From NCBI GenBank assembly GCA_040403555.1, contig JBBAKN010000004.1, positions 186,001 to 250,000 of the forward strand: 64,000 nucleotides of DNA, read 5' to 3'. Source of the DNA: JAIPAN01 sp040403555 (GTDB lineage: Bacteria; Bacteroidota; Bacteroidia; Sphingobacteriales; Sphingobacteriaceae). This document shows, in pieces, positions 53,401-62,858 of this stretch (position 1 is its first letter; each line of letters starts with the position of its first letter). The translations under genes were made by a program, and so were the position numbers. The notes under the pieces were generated by a model that worked only from the letters and a program-made list of their open reading frames with translations, had not been told where the DNA came from and ran no database searches.

Positions 53401-54712
53401 CATCATCTGCCGTATGAATAACTAAGCCTTTCAAAGTGGCAGACCGCATGACTGTTCCTGCATTTTTTTGTACATAGGCTTCTTGTAGCAACACCAAAGT
53501 ACCTGTAACATTTGGTGCTGACATCGATGTTCCACTTAATGATCCGTACGCCGTAGGACTAGTGGGAATAGTGGATGTAAGCGATACACCCATTCCAACC
53601 ACATCGGGTTTTATACGCCCATCGTCGGTAGGGCCAAAGCTACTAAAGGATGATATTTGAATAGTACTTGATGTAAAGGGGCCATTGGGTATACCGCTAA
53701 TAGCACCAACGGTTAAAATGTTTTTTGCGTTTGATGTAAGGGATAGGCAATCGTACGAGTCGTTGCTATAGATATCTCCATTTGTACGTGTAAACTCTGT
53801 CCAGGTACCACCTACTTGTCTAAAGTAAGTTTGCCCAACTGCCGGCCCGGTTTCTCCACGGTTATTTCCGGCTGATTTTACTGGCAGGTAGAAAGGTGCA
53901 TTATAACATATTTCATCATAACTCTTTGCACTATTGTCGTATAATCCAAATTTATAATCTTCATACTCTCCATTATTACCCATCCACTCCCAACGTGCTG
54001 CCCCACCACCACTTGGCGCTGAATTGTAATACCATCCAGCAATATACCCGTAAGAGTGATTAGAAATAAGCATGCCAAGGCTTGCCTCTGCGGCCATCTC
54101 AGGAGAATCGCCGTTAAAATCGTATGAAACTAAACGTTGCAATCCGAAGGCCATGCCTTTAGCATTTGGGTTAATACCAGCAGCCATGATGGTGCCGGCA
54201 ACGTGCGTACTGTGCGTACTTACTGCAGTTGTAGGTTGTTTATTTAGAATACGATCGGTGGCAAATTCTTGATGCGATACGTATACCGAACCGCCATCCC
54301 ATTCGCCAATTTTATCTTTTAAAAAATTGCTTGATCCGCTCAAACTTAGACCTAATCCACCGTTTGTATAAAGTTTATTTGCTCTGGTAGTGGCCGCTGC
54401 ATAAGAATTATTATCGGTTACTAAATAAAGGGGATGACCCGCAGCATCTAAACTTTGCAAAGACATTACTTTCCCGTTTTCAAATACCTTGAAGGTGATC
54501 CAATTGTTTTTTTCGGCCGCCTTAAAAGCTTTTTTCCGATCTTTTTCAGCCGAATTTTTTTGAATTCGAGCAAATTTGTTTAGCTCTTTGGCGTTGGTAG
54601 AAATTTCTTGTGCGAAAAGTACATAACCAGGCAAGAGCAAGATTAATAGTACTAGATGCAACTTTTTCCCAATGTGATGAGAAGGGTTTAGCTTGTAGAA
54701 AAGGGTAATCAT
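50477..54712 (-). CDS. Secreted S8 (subtilisin-like) serine protease with type IX sorting domain
   Basis: A 1411-residue protein: a signal peptide (ends near VLFAQ), then the S8 catalytic domain with Asp139 (IGEWDGG), His167 (THSTHVAGT; the usual HGT is HST) and Ser396 (LSGTSMSAP). A GEVED-like domain (VYIDFNNDGVFDEVNE), a CARDB-like domain and further Ig-like repeats follow. The C-terminal sorting domain begins ATIYPNPFGD and ends DSGFYLLTVGDQTYKIFKK. Type IX cargo is exported by SprA-type translocons, and sprA is in this window. The triad looks intact. It is the first gene of a two-gene unit with the downstream lipoprotein. Confidence 0.87.
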   Translation of the reverse strand: MITLFYKLNPSHHIGKKLHLVLLILLLPGYVLFAQEISTNAKELNKFARIQKNSAEKDRKKAFKAAEKNNWITFKVFENGKVMSLQSLDAAGHPLYLVTDNNSYAAATTRANKLYTNGGLGLSLSGSSNFLKDKIGEWDGGSVYVSHQEFATDRILNKQPTTAVSTHSTHVAGTIMAAGINPNAKGMAFGLQRLVSYDFNGDSPEMAAEASLGMLISNHSYGYIAGWYYNSAPSGGGAARWEWMGNNGEYEDYKFGLYDNSAKSYDEICYNAPFYLPVKSAGNNRGETGPAVGQTYFRQVGGTWTEFTRTNGDIYSNDSYDCLSLTSNAKNILTVGAISGIPNGPFTSSTIQISSFSSFGPTDDGRIKPDVVGMGVSLTSTIPTSPTAYGSLSGTSMSAPNVTGTLVLLQEAYVQKNAGTVMRSATLKGLVIHTADDAGNTGPDYIYGWGLVNAEKAAKVILGDGVGSTNIHRIIQDELNQGASKTIPLISSGAGPLVATICWTDPAGIAGNTTDDRTPKLVNDLDLRISDGTLTYSPYKLDPDQPANVATTGDNIRDNVEKIIITNAIPGKTYTLTINHKGTTLSSGKQAYSLILSGVGGTTYCASAPTGAPNSKIVGFSLANVTYTAAAGCNSTGGYTNLTNQTIQVEAGATYPLSSVTLGTCGTEQDKISKVYIDFNNDGVFDEVNELVGTQIPNPGSTGNLTFTGPIVIPATVTIGNTSRARIVLSETTDATTITSCGTYTNGETLDMNIKFNAPSKDVGVNTLIDPASGTCSKTGQTVTANVKNFGTSAVSGIGLTARIYDGTTLLTTLTGSYSGSIDPGMDVNITTTGAGFNLIGGTTYTIETETTLTGDLNPLNNLLSSTVTTSTPPDASNLLVTKCDNANSYTLSGTSGGTIFWYKNATDALPVAFNLPGQSATYTEAGSTISTFHAGVNNFSGKVGPATNTVFGVGSNAYLSGNNPSVLMKANAPVVLESARLYIGAGGKITFIASKTSTGAEVSRVTLDVTPNGATGQVYPLNLLLPEAGDYTVSIEYENGASIFRNNSGVSGYPFKLGDVFSITGNTATDPTGVNANYYQAFYYYFYDLAVRSAGCSNTQRTAVTTSSLAAPTITKNGTILTSNAASGNQWFLNGVSIPGANATTYNATQIGTYTVQKTVGTCTVTSAPVIVGVTFPLAYNNFNTIVVDETCRTSNNGSITITAVQALSYTAAVTSNGQTTNYPFVTSLTIPNLVAGTYAICITADGNTSYKICYSIVVGEPKDLAVLSQVNPVTNSVTLNLARASTYQIQLNGQSYQTNSSSITLPLQLGTNQILVTTDKPCQGTFDEAILVNDKATIYPNPFGDMLFIKLGGNQTSTVAVNISNSSGIKVFQQTYQNATGTLQINVSNLDSGFYLLTVGDQTYKIFKK

Positions 54713-54800
54713 ATCTTGTAAATTTAGCAGCGTAATGAAACGTTAAATTACAAAATACTTGTTAAAAAGAAATAAATAAGAATGATTTTAAATCATCAAG

Positions 54801-56105
54801 TTAATTAACTGATAGTTCTCCGCTTAATTGTTTGAGAGCTATTTCTGCCTGTTTGGCTTGAAATTGCGCATCGCTGGTACGGGCCGAAGCATTTAAATAA
54901 TTTAACTGCGCTTCTCTAAATTCTACGGCACTTAAACTCCCTAATCGAAATTTTTCCAAAGAAATATCCATGTTTTGTTTGGCCGTTTCTTGGTTTTGAG
55001 TTTCTAAACGCACCAATAAAAGGTTGGTGGTATAGGTTTGATAGGCTTGTTGCAATTGTGCTTGAATGCGTTGTTGGGTTTGTTTGAACTGAATTTGCGC
55101 ACTACTAACTCCAATATTGGCATTTTTCTCGTTTCTACTTTGTAAAAAGCCATTAAATAAGAGCATGCTGGCAGTAATACCATAGGTAAATCCTCTTCCC
55201 GTTGCTTCACGGGCAAAACCTAGTGCCGAACTTGAGTTTGAGAAGGTGTAGCCTGTGTTTACGCTTATGCCCGGGTAGCGGCTAGCTCGTACTTGAGTAA
55301 GGCTTAGTTTGGCAACTTGTTGTTGTATATCGGCTAAACGTATTTCCGGATTTTTTGTTTGCACCGCCTGTAGTAATTCAGCATAGGTAAAAGTGCCTTG
55401 TAGTGCAATGGCATCACTTACCGTGAAATCGGTTTCTAAAGATCTTCCCATTAGTAAATTGAGTTGGGTTTTAGCTTGCTGAAAAGCATCTTGCTGACGC
55501 AATAGGTTTGTGGTGTCGGTATTCAAATCAACTTTAGCTGCTAGCACCTCTAATTTTGATGCTTTGCCAATACTATAACGGGCTTGTGAATTTTTTAGCC
55601 GTATTTGAGAAACCTCTACTGCCGATAGAAATGAATGAATTTGTTGGTTTTGGCGAACCAAATCGAAATAGGTATTCATAACATCGGACAATGTATTCTC
55701 TACCGTGAGTCTAAAATTCAGTTCACCACTAGCTTGTAATTTTTGTAAACGAGTGTAATTGGCAAACATGGCAAAACCATCAAAAATTCTCCAATTAAGG
55801 TTAATTCCATAATTGGTGTTTGCATTTTTGGCATTGTCTTGTTGTTGCTGGGTGCCGTTTGCTAGTGTTTGTTCACTATTTTGTACCGAATGATTGTTGG
55901 TAAAATTGCCAGTAATTAATGGCATTATTCCAGCATTGGCCAGACTCACATTGTTTTTGGCAATGCTCACCTGATTGCTACGAAGTTGAATGTCGTAGTT
56001 GTTTTGTAAGGTGAGCTCAATAGCCTGTTGCAGGCTGAGTTTTTCTTGAGCATAGCAAGCAGTACTCAGTAATAGTAAAACTAAAACACGGAGACTATTT
56101 TTCAT
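54801..56105 (-). CDS. TolC-family outer-membrane efflux protein
   Basis: A 434-residue protein with a signal peptide (MKNSLRVLVLLLLSTACYAQ) and two OEP repeats rich in long Gln/Leu-type helices (about 20-220 and 225-425). It forms the outer channel of a tripartite pump. Its start overlaps the end of the RND pump gene by 11 bases, so the two are coupled. Confidence 0.88.
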   Translation of the reverse strand: MKNSLRVLVLLLLSTACYAQEKLSLQQAIELTLQNNYDIQLRSNQVSIAKNNVSLANAGIMPLITGNFTNNHSVQNSEQTLANGTQQQQDNAKNANTNYGINLNWRIFDGFAMFANYTRLQKLQASGELNFRLTVENTLSDVMNTYFDLVRQNQQIHSFLSAVEVSQIRLKNSQARYSIGKASKLEVLAAKVDLNTDTTNLLRQQDAFQQAKTQLNLLMGRSLETDFTVSDAIALQGTFTYAELLQAVQTKNPEIRLADIQQQVAKLSLTQVRASRYPGISVNTGYTFSNSSSALGFAREATGRGFTYGITASMLLFNGFLQSRNEKNANIGVSSAQIQFKQTQQRIQAQLQQAYQTYTTNLLLVRLETQNQETAKQNMDISLEKFRLGSLSAVEFREAQLNYLNASARTSDAQFQAKQAEIALKQLSGELSVN

Positions 56106-59100
56106 TGTTTTTAAATGGAATAGGTGATTTTAGTGGTTTTGACCACAAGCTGTAAATGGCCGGAATAACATAGAGTGTAAGCACCAAGGAGAATAGGGTT
56201 CCTCCGATGATAACAATACCCATGCCCATTCTACTTTTTGCGGCGGCCCCAATGGCTAAAGCAATAGGAAGTGCACCTAGGGCAATGGCTAAGCTGGTCA
56301 TTAGAATAGGGCGAAGCCTAGCCTCGGCGGCTTTGCGTATGGCTGATGCCACGGGTTCTCCTTTTTCTTTTAACTGGTTGGCAAACTCTACAATTAAAAT
56401 ACCGTTTTTGGTTACTAAGCCAATAAGCATAATGGTTCCAATTTGGCTAAAAATGTTCCAGGTTTGCCCGAAAAGCCATAGAGAGAAAAATGCTCCTGCT
56501 ACAGCCATCGGAACGGTTAAAATGATAATTATGGGGTCTATAAAACTTTCGAATTGAGCAGAAAGTAGCAAATAAATGAGTAATAAAGCCAAAGCGAAGG
56601 CGAACATAGTGTTCGAAGAGCTTTCTTTAAAATCTCGAGATTCGCCGCCTAAATCGGTAGAAAAACTATCGTCCAACACTTTTTTACTTATATTATCCAT
56701 TGCATCAATGCCATCGCCAATACTTTTACCAGGTGCTAGGCCGGCAGAAACGGTAGCTGAAACAAAGCGGTTATTATGGTACAGTTGTGGCGGGGTACTT
56801 TGTTCTTCTACCTGAATTAAATTATCTAATTGAATGAGGTCGCCCCGGTTGTTCCGCACAAAAATGGAGGTTAAATCTGTGGGGTCGTTACGGTTCATCC
56901 GATCGTATTGCCCAATAACTTGGTATTGTTTGCCATTTTGTATAAAATAGGCGAAACGCTGTCCGCTTAAAGCAAATTGTAAGGTTTGTGCAATATCGAG
57001 TACCGAAACGCCTAAATTTTTTGCCCGTTCTCTATCAATGGATAGGTTTATTTCGGGTTTGTTAAATTTGAGATTTGCATCCGATACGGTGAACGTAGGG
57101 TCTTTACTCACTTCCTCCATAAAGAGGGGTAATTTTTCTCTTAATTTTTCAAAATTAGGTGCTTGTATAATGTAGCTTATAGGCAAACCTCCTCTGCGGT
57201 TTACCGAGATGGTGGGTTGCTGTACTACAAATATTTTCCCTTCGGAAAAGCCTTTGGTAATTTTAGTGAGCTTATCAGTAAGTTCACTTTGTGTAGCTTT
57301 ACGTTGGTCGGGCTCGGTTAAACGAATACGTACAAAACCAGTATTTGCTGCGCCACTACCACTAAATCCGGGTGCGGTTACAGTTAGGTTTATGCGTTTA
57401 TCCGGAATAGAATCTTCTACCATTTGTGCAACCTTTAACACAAAATTATCGGTGTATTCGAAAGAAGCTCCTTCGGGTGCAGAAAGTTGCATATTAATGG
57501 CACTTCGATCGTCGTATGGGGCTGTTTCTTTTTGTAAAATAACCCAAAACAACGCAATTAAAGCAATACAGCCTGCTAGAATGGCAAAGGCTCTTTTTGG
57601 TTTTTGCAAAAAGCGTTCGAGGGATTGCGTGTAACCGTTGGTAAGGGCTACAAAATAAGGTTCGGTACGCTCATAAAATTTAGTTTTTTTCTGATGCCCT
57701 TTCATTAAAAAGGCATTGAGCATAGGCGTTAAGGTAAGCGATACAAAAGCAGATATAAGTACAGCTGCCCCAATGACTACGCCAAATTCTCGGAACAATC
57801 GGCCTACAAATCCTTCTAAAAAAATAACCGGTAAAAACACCGCGGCAAGGGTAATAGAAATGGAGATTACCGCAAAGAAAATTTCATTAGAGCCTTTAAT
57901 GGCGGCTTCAATAGGCGAATAGCCCTCTTCAATTTTTTTGAAAATGTTTTCGGTTACCACAATACCATCATCAACCACCAAGCCGGTAGCCAATACAATT
58001 GCTAGCAAGGTGAGTACATTGATGGAAAACCCGAACAAGTACATAACAAAGAAGGTAGCAATTAAAGATACCGGAATATCTATCAATGGGCGGAAGGCGA
58101 TGCTCCAATCGCGGAAGAATAGGTATATAATTAGAATAACCAATACCAAAGAAAGTAGGAGTGTTTCGGCTACTTCGGAAACTGATTTTTTGATGAAGAT
58201 GGTCTGATCGAGCGCTATATCGAGTTTAAAATCTTTAGGTAAATCTTTTTTAATTTGCGCATAGCGTTTATAAAACTCATCAGAAATGTCTAAATAATTG
58301 GCACCCGGTTGTGGAACAATGGCCATACCAATCATGGTTTTACCAGATTGACGTAACATGGTTTCCTCATTTTCTGGGGCCATTACTGCCGAACCAATAT
58401 CTTTCAATCGGATGATGTTTATCCCATCGTTTTTTATAATTAAGTTATTAAAATCATCCTCGGAAGATAAGTTTCCCATGGTTTTTACAGACAATTCGGT
58501 TGACTCTCCGGTGATTTTTCCTGAAGGCAGTTCGATGTTTTCTTTGTCGAGAGCCGTTTTAATGTCTAATGCGGTTAAGCGGCAGGCCGCCATTCGCGAT
58601 GGGTCTATCCAAATGCGCATGGCCATGCGTTTCTGCCCCCAAATTTGTACGTTACTTACTCCCGGTATGGTTTGTAAGCGTTGCGCCAAAACGTTTTCAG
58701 CATAGTCGCTCAATTCCAATTGGTTGCGGGTATCGCTTTCTAGGGTCATCGATAAAATAGACTCTGAGTTGGCATCTGCTTTGGCTACAACCGGCAATCC
58801 GTCTATATCTTTCGGTAAGGAACGAGCCGCTTGCGATACTTTATCGCGAACATCATTGGTGGCTTCCTCTAAATCTTTAGTGAGGTTAAACTCTACGGTA
58901 ATATTACTCGATCCTTGATTACTTGATGAGGAAATATTACGAACCCCATCTATACTGTTTATGGCTTTTTCGAGAGGCTCGGTAATTTGCGATTCAATCA
59001 CATCGGCATTGGCGCCAGGGTAGCCGGTACGTACCGATACTACCGGTGGATCAATTGATGGAAATTCGCGGACGCCCAAAAAATGAAAGCCAATCAGTCC

Positions 59101-59172
59101 AAAAAGGACTAAGCTCAGGTTCATGACAATGGCCAGAACCGGACGTTTAATACTGGTGCTAGATAAACTCAT
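56095..59172 (-). CDS. RND-family efflux transporter, HAE1 type
   Basis: A 1025-residue inner-membrane pump with twelve predicted helices and two large periplasmic loops. The proton relay is intact: the Asp pair in TGLVVDDGIVVTEN and the Lys in LVTKNGILIVEFA. The start FPSIDPPVVSVRTGYPGA is typical for HAE1 proteins, which pump hydrophobic or amphiphilic compounds. The substrate is unknown. It lies 4 bases after the adaptor gene. Confidence 0.92.
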   Translation of the reverse strand: MSLSSTSIKRPVLAIVMNLSLVLFGLIGFHFLGVREFPSIDPPVVSVRTGYPGANADVIESQITEPLEKAINSIDGVRNISSSSNQGSSNITVEFNLTKDLEEATNDVRDKVSQAARSLPKDIDGLPVVAKADANSESILSMTLESDTRNQLELSDYAENVLAQRLQTIPGVSNVQIWGQKRMAMRIWIDPSRMAACRLTALDIKTALDKENIELPSGKITGESTELSVKTMGNLSSEDDFNNLIIKNDGINIIRLKDIGSAVMAPENEETMLRQSGKTMIGMAIVPQPGANYLDISDEFYKRYAQIKKDLPKDFKLDIALDQTIFIKKSVSEVAETLLLSLVLVILIIYLFFRDWSIAFRPLIDIPVSLIATFFVMYLFGFSINVLTLLAIVLATGLVVDDGIVVTENIFKKIEEGYSPIEAAIKGSNEIFFAVISISITLAAVFLPVIFLEGFVGRLFREFGVVIGAAVLISAFVSLTLTPMLNAFLMKGHQKKTKFYERTEPYFVALTNGYTQSLERFLQKPKRAFAILAGCIALIALFWVILQKETAPYDDRSAINMQLSAPEGASFEYTDNFVLKVAQMVEDSIPDKRINLTVTAPGFSGSGAANTGFVRIRLTEPDQRKATQSELTDKLTKITKGFSEGKIFVVQQPTISVNRRGGLPISYIIQAPNFEKLREKLPLFMEEVSKDPTFTVSDANLKFNKPEINLSIDRERAKNLGVSVLDIAQTLQFALSGQRFAYFIQNGKQYQVIGQYDRMNRNDPTDLTSIFVRNNRGDLIQLDNLIQVEEQSTPPQLYHNNRFVSATVSAGLAPGKSIGDGIDAMDNISKKVLDDSFSTDLGGESRDFKESSSNTMFAFALALLLIYLLLSAQFESFIDPIIIILTVPMAVAGAFFSLWLFGQTWNIFSQIGTIMLIGLVTKNGILIVEFANQLKEKGEPVASAIRKAAEARLRPILMTSLAIALGALPIALAIGAAAKSRMGMGIVIIGGTLFSLVLTLYVIPAIYSLWSKPLKSPIPFKNNEK

Positions 59173-59176
59173 GTAC

Positions 59177-60265
59177 TTAGTTTTTCACTATTACTTTTAC
59201 CGGGCCCTCGTTTTTTAGCGACATCATTCCCGAAGTTAATAGGGTATCGCCAACGGATAAGCCAGAGAGCACTAAAATATATTTATCGGTACGTGGCCCG
59301 GTTTCAATTAGTACTTCTTTGGCCATGCCATTACTGCTAATAAATACTTTTTTCCCCTTTAAAACAGGTATAATAGCTTGTGTAGGAATTAAAATAGCAT
59401 CGGGGATACCCGCCAATGGCAAGGTAATTTTAGCAAAAGAGCCCGGAACCAACTGGTTGGCTATATTGGTAGTTTTGGCTTTTAGTTGCAAGGTTCTGGT
59501 ATTGGTTTCTATACCCGGATCCATAGCGTAAATTTTAGCGCTAAAGGGCTTGTTGTTTCCGTCTACGGTAAACTGAATTTCTGTTTGATTTTTAATTTTT
59601 CCGGCATATTTTTCTGGCACCGAGAAACTAATTTTGACCGTTTGGCTATTTACGAGTTTGGCAATGCTAGTGCTAGGGCTTACGTATTCACCGGTAGAAA
59701 TAGAACGCAAACCAATGCGCCCACTAAAAGGGGCAGTGATGGCGGTTTTAGATAATTGCGCTCTAATGAGCTCTGTTTGTGCCTTTAGATTGGTTAATTC
59801 GGCAAAAGCCACATCGTATTCTTCTTGGCTAATGGCTTCTTTTTTTAGCAATTGTTTTGCTCTCGATTCGGTTTCGGAGGCTAGTTTTTGTTTACTTAGC
59901 GCTTGTTTAAGTTGCGCTTGTAGTTCAGTATCGTTTATTTTTACGAGTAATTGTCCTTTGCGTACACTAGTACCTTCTGTAAAGTAAATACCTTTAACTA
60001 AGCCAGCTATTTCGGGTCTAATTTGTACTTCTTCATCGGCCTCTACAGCCCCGCTTAAGGTAATGTTACTATCAAAAGCTTGGCTACTTATAATTAAGCC
60101 ATTTACTTTTGTAGGAGGCATAGCACCCGCATTTTTACCCTCTTTTGGTCCACCTGAACCACCTTTTCCTCCTGCCCCTTGTTGTGCATTTTTAGTAATA
60201 CGATACAGGATGGCGGCGCCTAAACAAAGGGCTAATAAAATATATAGAGTGCGTTTAGTTTTCAT
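59177..60265 (-). CDS. RND efflux periplasmic adaptor (membrane fusion protein)
   Basis: A 362-residue protein with an N-terminal membrane anchor, a Gly/Lys linker (GAGGKGGSGGPKEGKNAG), a lipoyl-like domain (IRPEIAGLVKGIYFTEGTSV), an alpha hairpin (about 110-165), and a beta-barrel domain ending IETGPRTDKYILVLSGLSVGD. It joins the pump to TolC. It is the first gene of the efflux operon. No regulator is adjacent. Confidence 0.9.
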   Translation of the reverse strand: MKTKRTLYILLALCLGAAILYRITKNAQQGAGGKGGSGGPKEGKNAGAMPPTKVNGLIISSQAFDSNITLSGAVEADEEVQIRPEIAGLVKGIYFTEGTSVRKGQLLVKINDTELQAQLKQALSKQKLASETESRAKQLLKKEAISQEEYDVAFAELTNLKAQTELIRAQLSKTAITAPFSGRIGLRSISTGEYVSPSTSIAKLVNSQTVKISFSVPEKYAGKIKNQTEIQFTVDGNNKPFSAKIYAMDPGIETNTRTLQLKAKTTNIANQLVPGSFAKITLPLAGIPDAILIPTQAIIPVLKGKKVFISSNGMAKEVLIETGPRTDKYILVLSGLSVGDTLLTSGMMSLKNEGPVKVIVKN

Positions 60266-60288
60266 TTAAAATATCTGTGATTTAGGGG

Positions 60289-60322
60289 CAAAAGTAAGAT
60301 ATTCGAGGCACATGTACCCAAA
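60289..60322 (-). promoter_or_regulatory. Candidate promoter of the RND efflux operon
   Basis: On the - strand: TTTG (60322-60319), 22 bases, TACTTTTG (60296-60289). The -7 box is exact and the spacing slightly long. The adaptor ATG at 60265 is 23 bases downstream. Confidence 0.45.
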
Positions 60323-60359
60323 ATGTATCAAGTAAATTACAGCTGCAAGTTTATCAAAA

Positions 60360-60390
60360 TTTCTTACTTTGAAATTTAAAACTACTTTTG
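60360..60390 (+). promoter_or_regulatory. Candidate promoter of the M61 peptidase gene
   Basis: TTTC (60360-60363), 19 bases, TACTTTTG (60383-60390), one mismatch from the consensus at the -33 box. The ATG at 60416 follows 25 bases later. With the - strand promoter this fills the 150-base divergent gap. Confidence 0.45.
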
Positions 60391-60415
60391 TTTTAAACCT
60401 ATTCTTTTAGAACCA

Positions 60416-62218
60416 ATGAAGAATCTAAAATCATTTTTGTCGTTCCTATTTATGGCCCTTTTAAGTACGCAGGCAATGGCGCAAAGCCATATTTCATTTG
60501 AAGTTTCTTTTGTAGAGCCTCAGGCCCATTATGTAGAAGTAAGTATGCTGGTAAAGGGCAATCATCAGTCACAACTTGATGTGAAGATGCCCGTTTGGGC
60601 ACCTGGGTCTTATTTGGTGAGAGAATTTGGAAAGAATGTAGAAGGGTTTAAGGCCATAGATGAGAAGGGGCAAGAACTTGCATCCCAAAAAGTGAATAAG
60701 AGTACTTGGCGCATCCAAAATCCTAAAAAATCGGATATTCGCATTTCTTACAGAGTATATGCTTTCGAAATATCAGTACGTACCAGTTTTGTAGATGCAT
60801 CGCATGCATTTTTATCACCAACAGGTATTTTTATGTATCCGGCAGGGCAATTGGCTAAACCATCTACAGTTACCATTAAACCTTTTGCTACATGGTCTAA
60901 AGTATCTACAGGCTTAAGCCCTGTAAAAGCCGGTGCTTTTACCTATACCGCTCCAAACTTCGATATCTTATTTGATTCGCCAATTGAAGTGGGAAACCAA
61001 GATGTATTTGAATTTACAGCTGCCGGTGTTCGCCATGAGGTGGCTATGTATGGTGGCGGTAATTACGATGCTGCTAAATTAAAAGTAGATATGGCTAAAA
61101 TTGTGGAACAAGCAACCGCAGTTTTTGGCGAAAATCCGAATAAATATTATGTATTTATTGTTCATAATTACGCATCTGGTGGTGGCGGTTTAGAGCATCT
61201 AAACTCTACAGTATTGGGTCACCCAAGAGGTCAATACGCTACCGAGAATGGGTATAAGAGCTTCTTAAGTTTGGTTGCTCACGAGTATTTTCACTTGTGG
61301 AATGTAAAACGTTTACGCCCTGTTGCACTCGGCCCGTTTAATTACGATGCCGAAAATTATACCAGTAATTTGTGGATTGCTGAGGGCTTTACAGCCTATT
61401 ATGATAATTTATTTGTGCGTAGAGCCGGTTTTTATTCTCCAGAAGAATACTTAGGGATATTGGCGTCAGGCCTAAGTTTGGTGGCTAATCAGCCGGGAAG
61501 CTCAGAACAATCGGCTCATGAAGCAAGTTTTGATGCTTGGATAAAACAATACCGCCCGAACGAGAATTCACGTAACAGCAGCATATCCTATTATGACAAA
61601 GGCAGCATTATTGCCATGCTTATGGATTTAGAAATCTTGCAAGCTACCGCCGGGCAGAAAAAATTGGATGATGTGATGAATACCATGTACTACCAATTTT
61701 ACTACAAATTAGCACGTGGCTATACCGATACAGAGTTTAAAGATATGGCAGGTAAAATTGCTGAAAAATCAATGGAGGCATTTTATAACGATTATGTATA
61801 CGGCACTAAAAAACCAGATTATAATGCCTTTTTAAAAGCTGTTGGTTACCAATTGGCAGACGATAACACAAGCAAAACTGAACCGTATTTAGGCTTTAGT
61901 GCTAGTAGCCGAACTGGTAAATTTTTAATCACATCGGTTGCTAGAAATAGCCCGGCCTGGAGAGATGGCCTAAACGTAAACGATGAGCTGTTAAGCATTA
62001 ACGATGAAAAAGTGAGCGGTACTATGGCAGAGCTAGATAAAGCTATTGCTGCCAAAACAATAGGCGACAAACTAAAAATTGGCATTATTCGCGATGGGTT
62101 GCAAATGACTTTTGATCTTACTTTAGATCGAAATCCGGCAGTGCGTTATCGTTTTGTTTCGGTAGATAAACCTAGTAAAGAGCAGTTGTTGCTTCGAGCA
62201 AAATGGCTAGCCCTATAA
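60416..62218 (+). CDS. M61-family (glycyl aminopeptidase-like) metalloprotease with PDZ domain
   Basis: A 600-residue secreted protein (signal cleaved near AMAQS). The zinc motif is VAHEYFHLWNVKRLRP; the upstream substrate-side segment is GGGLEHLNST and the third ligand Glu is in WIAEGFTAYYD. A C-terminal PDZ domain (about 490-580) reads FLITSVARNSPAWRDGLNVND. M61 enzymes are aminopeptidases with preference for Gly/Ala in the few studied cases. It is bounded by a terminator and is monocistronic. Confidence 0.9.
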   Translation: MKNLKSFLSFLFMALLSTQAMAQSHISFEVSFVEPQAHYVEVSMLVKGNHQSQLDVKMPVWAPGSYLVREFGKNVEGFKAIDEKGQELASQKVNKSTWRIQNPKKSDIRISYRVYAFEISVRTSFVDASHAFLSPTGIFMYPAGQLAKPSTVTIKPFATWSKVSTGLSPVKAGAFTYTAPNFDILFDSPIEVGNQDVFEFTAAGVRHEVAMYGGGNYDAAKLKVDMAKIVEQATAVFGENPNKYYVFIVHNYASGGGGLEHLNSTVLGHPRGQYATENGYKSFLSLVAHEYFHLWNVKRLRPVALGPFNYDAENYTSNLWIAEGFTAYYDNLFVRRAGFYSPEEYLGILASGLSLVANQPGSSEQSAHEASFDAWIKQYRPNENSRNSSISYYDKGSIIAMLMDLEILQATAGQKKLDDVMNTMYYQFYYKLARGYTDTEFKDMAGKIAEKSMEAFYNDYVYGTKKPDYNAFLKAVGYQLADDNTSKTEPYLGFSASSRTGKFLITSVARNSPAWRDGLNVNDELLSINDEKVSGTMAELDKAIAAKTIGDKLKIGIIRDGLQMTFDLTLDRNPAVRYRFVSVDKPSKEQLLLRAKWLAL

Positions 62219-62220
62219 AC

Positions 62221-62253
62221 AAAAAAGCCTCTCCATTTTTGAGAGGCTTTTTT
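62221..62253. terminator. Bidirectional terminator between the M61 and porin-like genes
   Basis: AAAAAAGCCTCTC (62221-62233) pairs with GAGAGGCTTTTTT (62241-62253) over a 7-base loop, with A and T tracts on either side. It lies directly after the M61 stop and before the end of the convergent gene. Confidence 0.92.
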
Positions 62254-62254
62254 G

Positions 62255-62728
62255 TTAAAACGTAAAACGTAGCGATAAGCCTATGCCTTCGCCATTTAAC
62301 CGAGTGTTGGGCGCAAGCTCAATAGCAGGTTTCCAATCCATGGCAATATTTATGGGGGCATCGGGAAATTTAAAGTCCAAGCCTAAAATACCATCGGCAG
62401 CTAAGAGTACTTTGTTTTCATCGGTAGGTTTATAGGTTCTATAGCCTAGGGTAGCACCAAACCCATAGTACCAACGTAATCCATCTACATCATTTATGGG
62501 GGCATGTTTTTCCATTAAGCCGGTAACTCTAAAATAAGAGTAGTTTGTATTTGATTGAAAATTGACGATAAACTCAAGCGCATTATTGGTGTTTACAAAA
62601 GTTTTATAACTAATGCCATTAGCAGTTCCAAATCGACCGCCTATAGCATGTTTGTATTGTGCAAAAGCGCTGCTTGTACATACAGCCATTAGCAAGGTTA
62701 CACTGAGTAAGATTTTATTTTTTTTCAT
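62255..62728 (-). CDS. Small outer-membrane beta-barrel protein, hypothetical
   Basis: A 157-residue protein with a signal peptide (cleaved near SAFAQ). The rest shows alternating hydrophobic strands and glycine turns (GGRFGTANGISYK, YYGFGATLGYRTY, DGILGLDFKF) and ends in a C-terminal aromatic strand (GIGLSLRFTF), as expected for an outer-membrane barrel of about eight strands. No specific family is recognised. Confidence 0.65.
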   Translation of the reverse strand: MKKNKILLSVTLLMAVCTSSAFAQYKHAIGGRFGTANGISYKTFVNTNNALEFIVNFQSNTNYSYFRVTGLMEKHAPINDVDGLRWYYGFGATLGYRTYKPTDENKVLLAADGILGLDFKFPDAPINIAMDWKPAIELAPNTRLNGEGIGLSLRFTF

Positions 62729-62858
62729 TTTTTATGAAATATTAATTTATAATGGCAAATATCCTAAATATTCCGGCCTAGTGATCAAAAATCGGCTTAA
62801 ATTTTATTCTTTGGCTAATTTTTACTATATTGGTGGTTGTAACGCCAATTAACCAATC

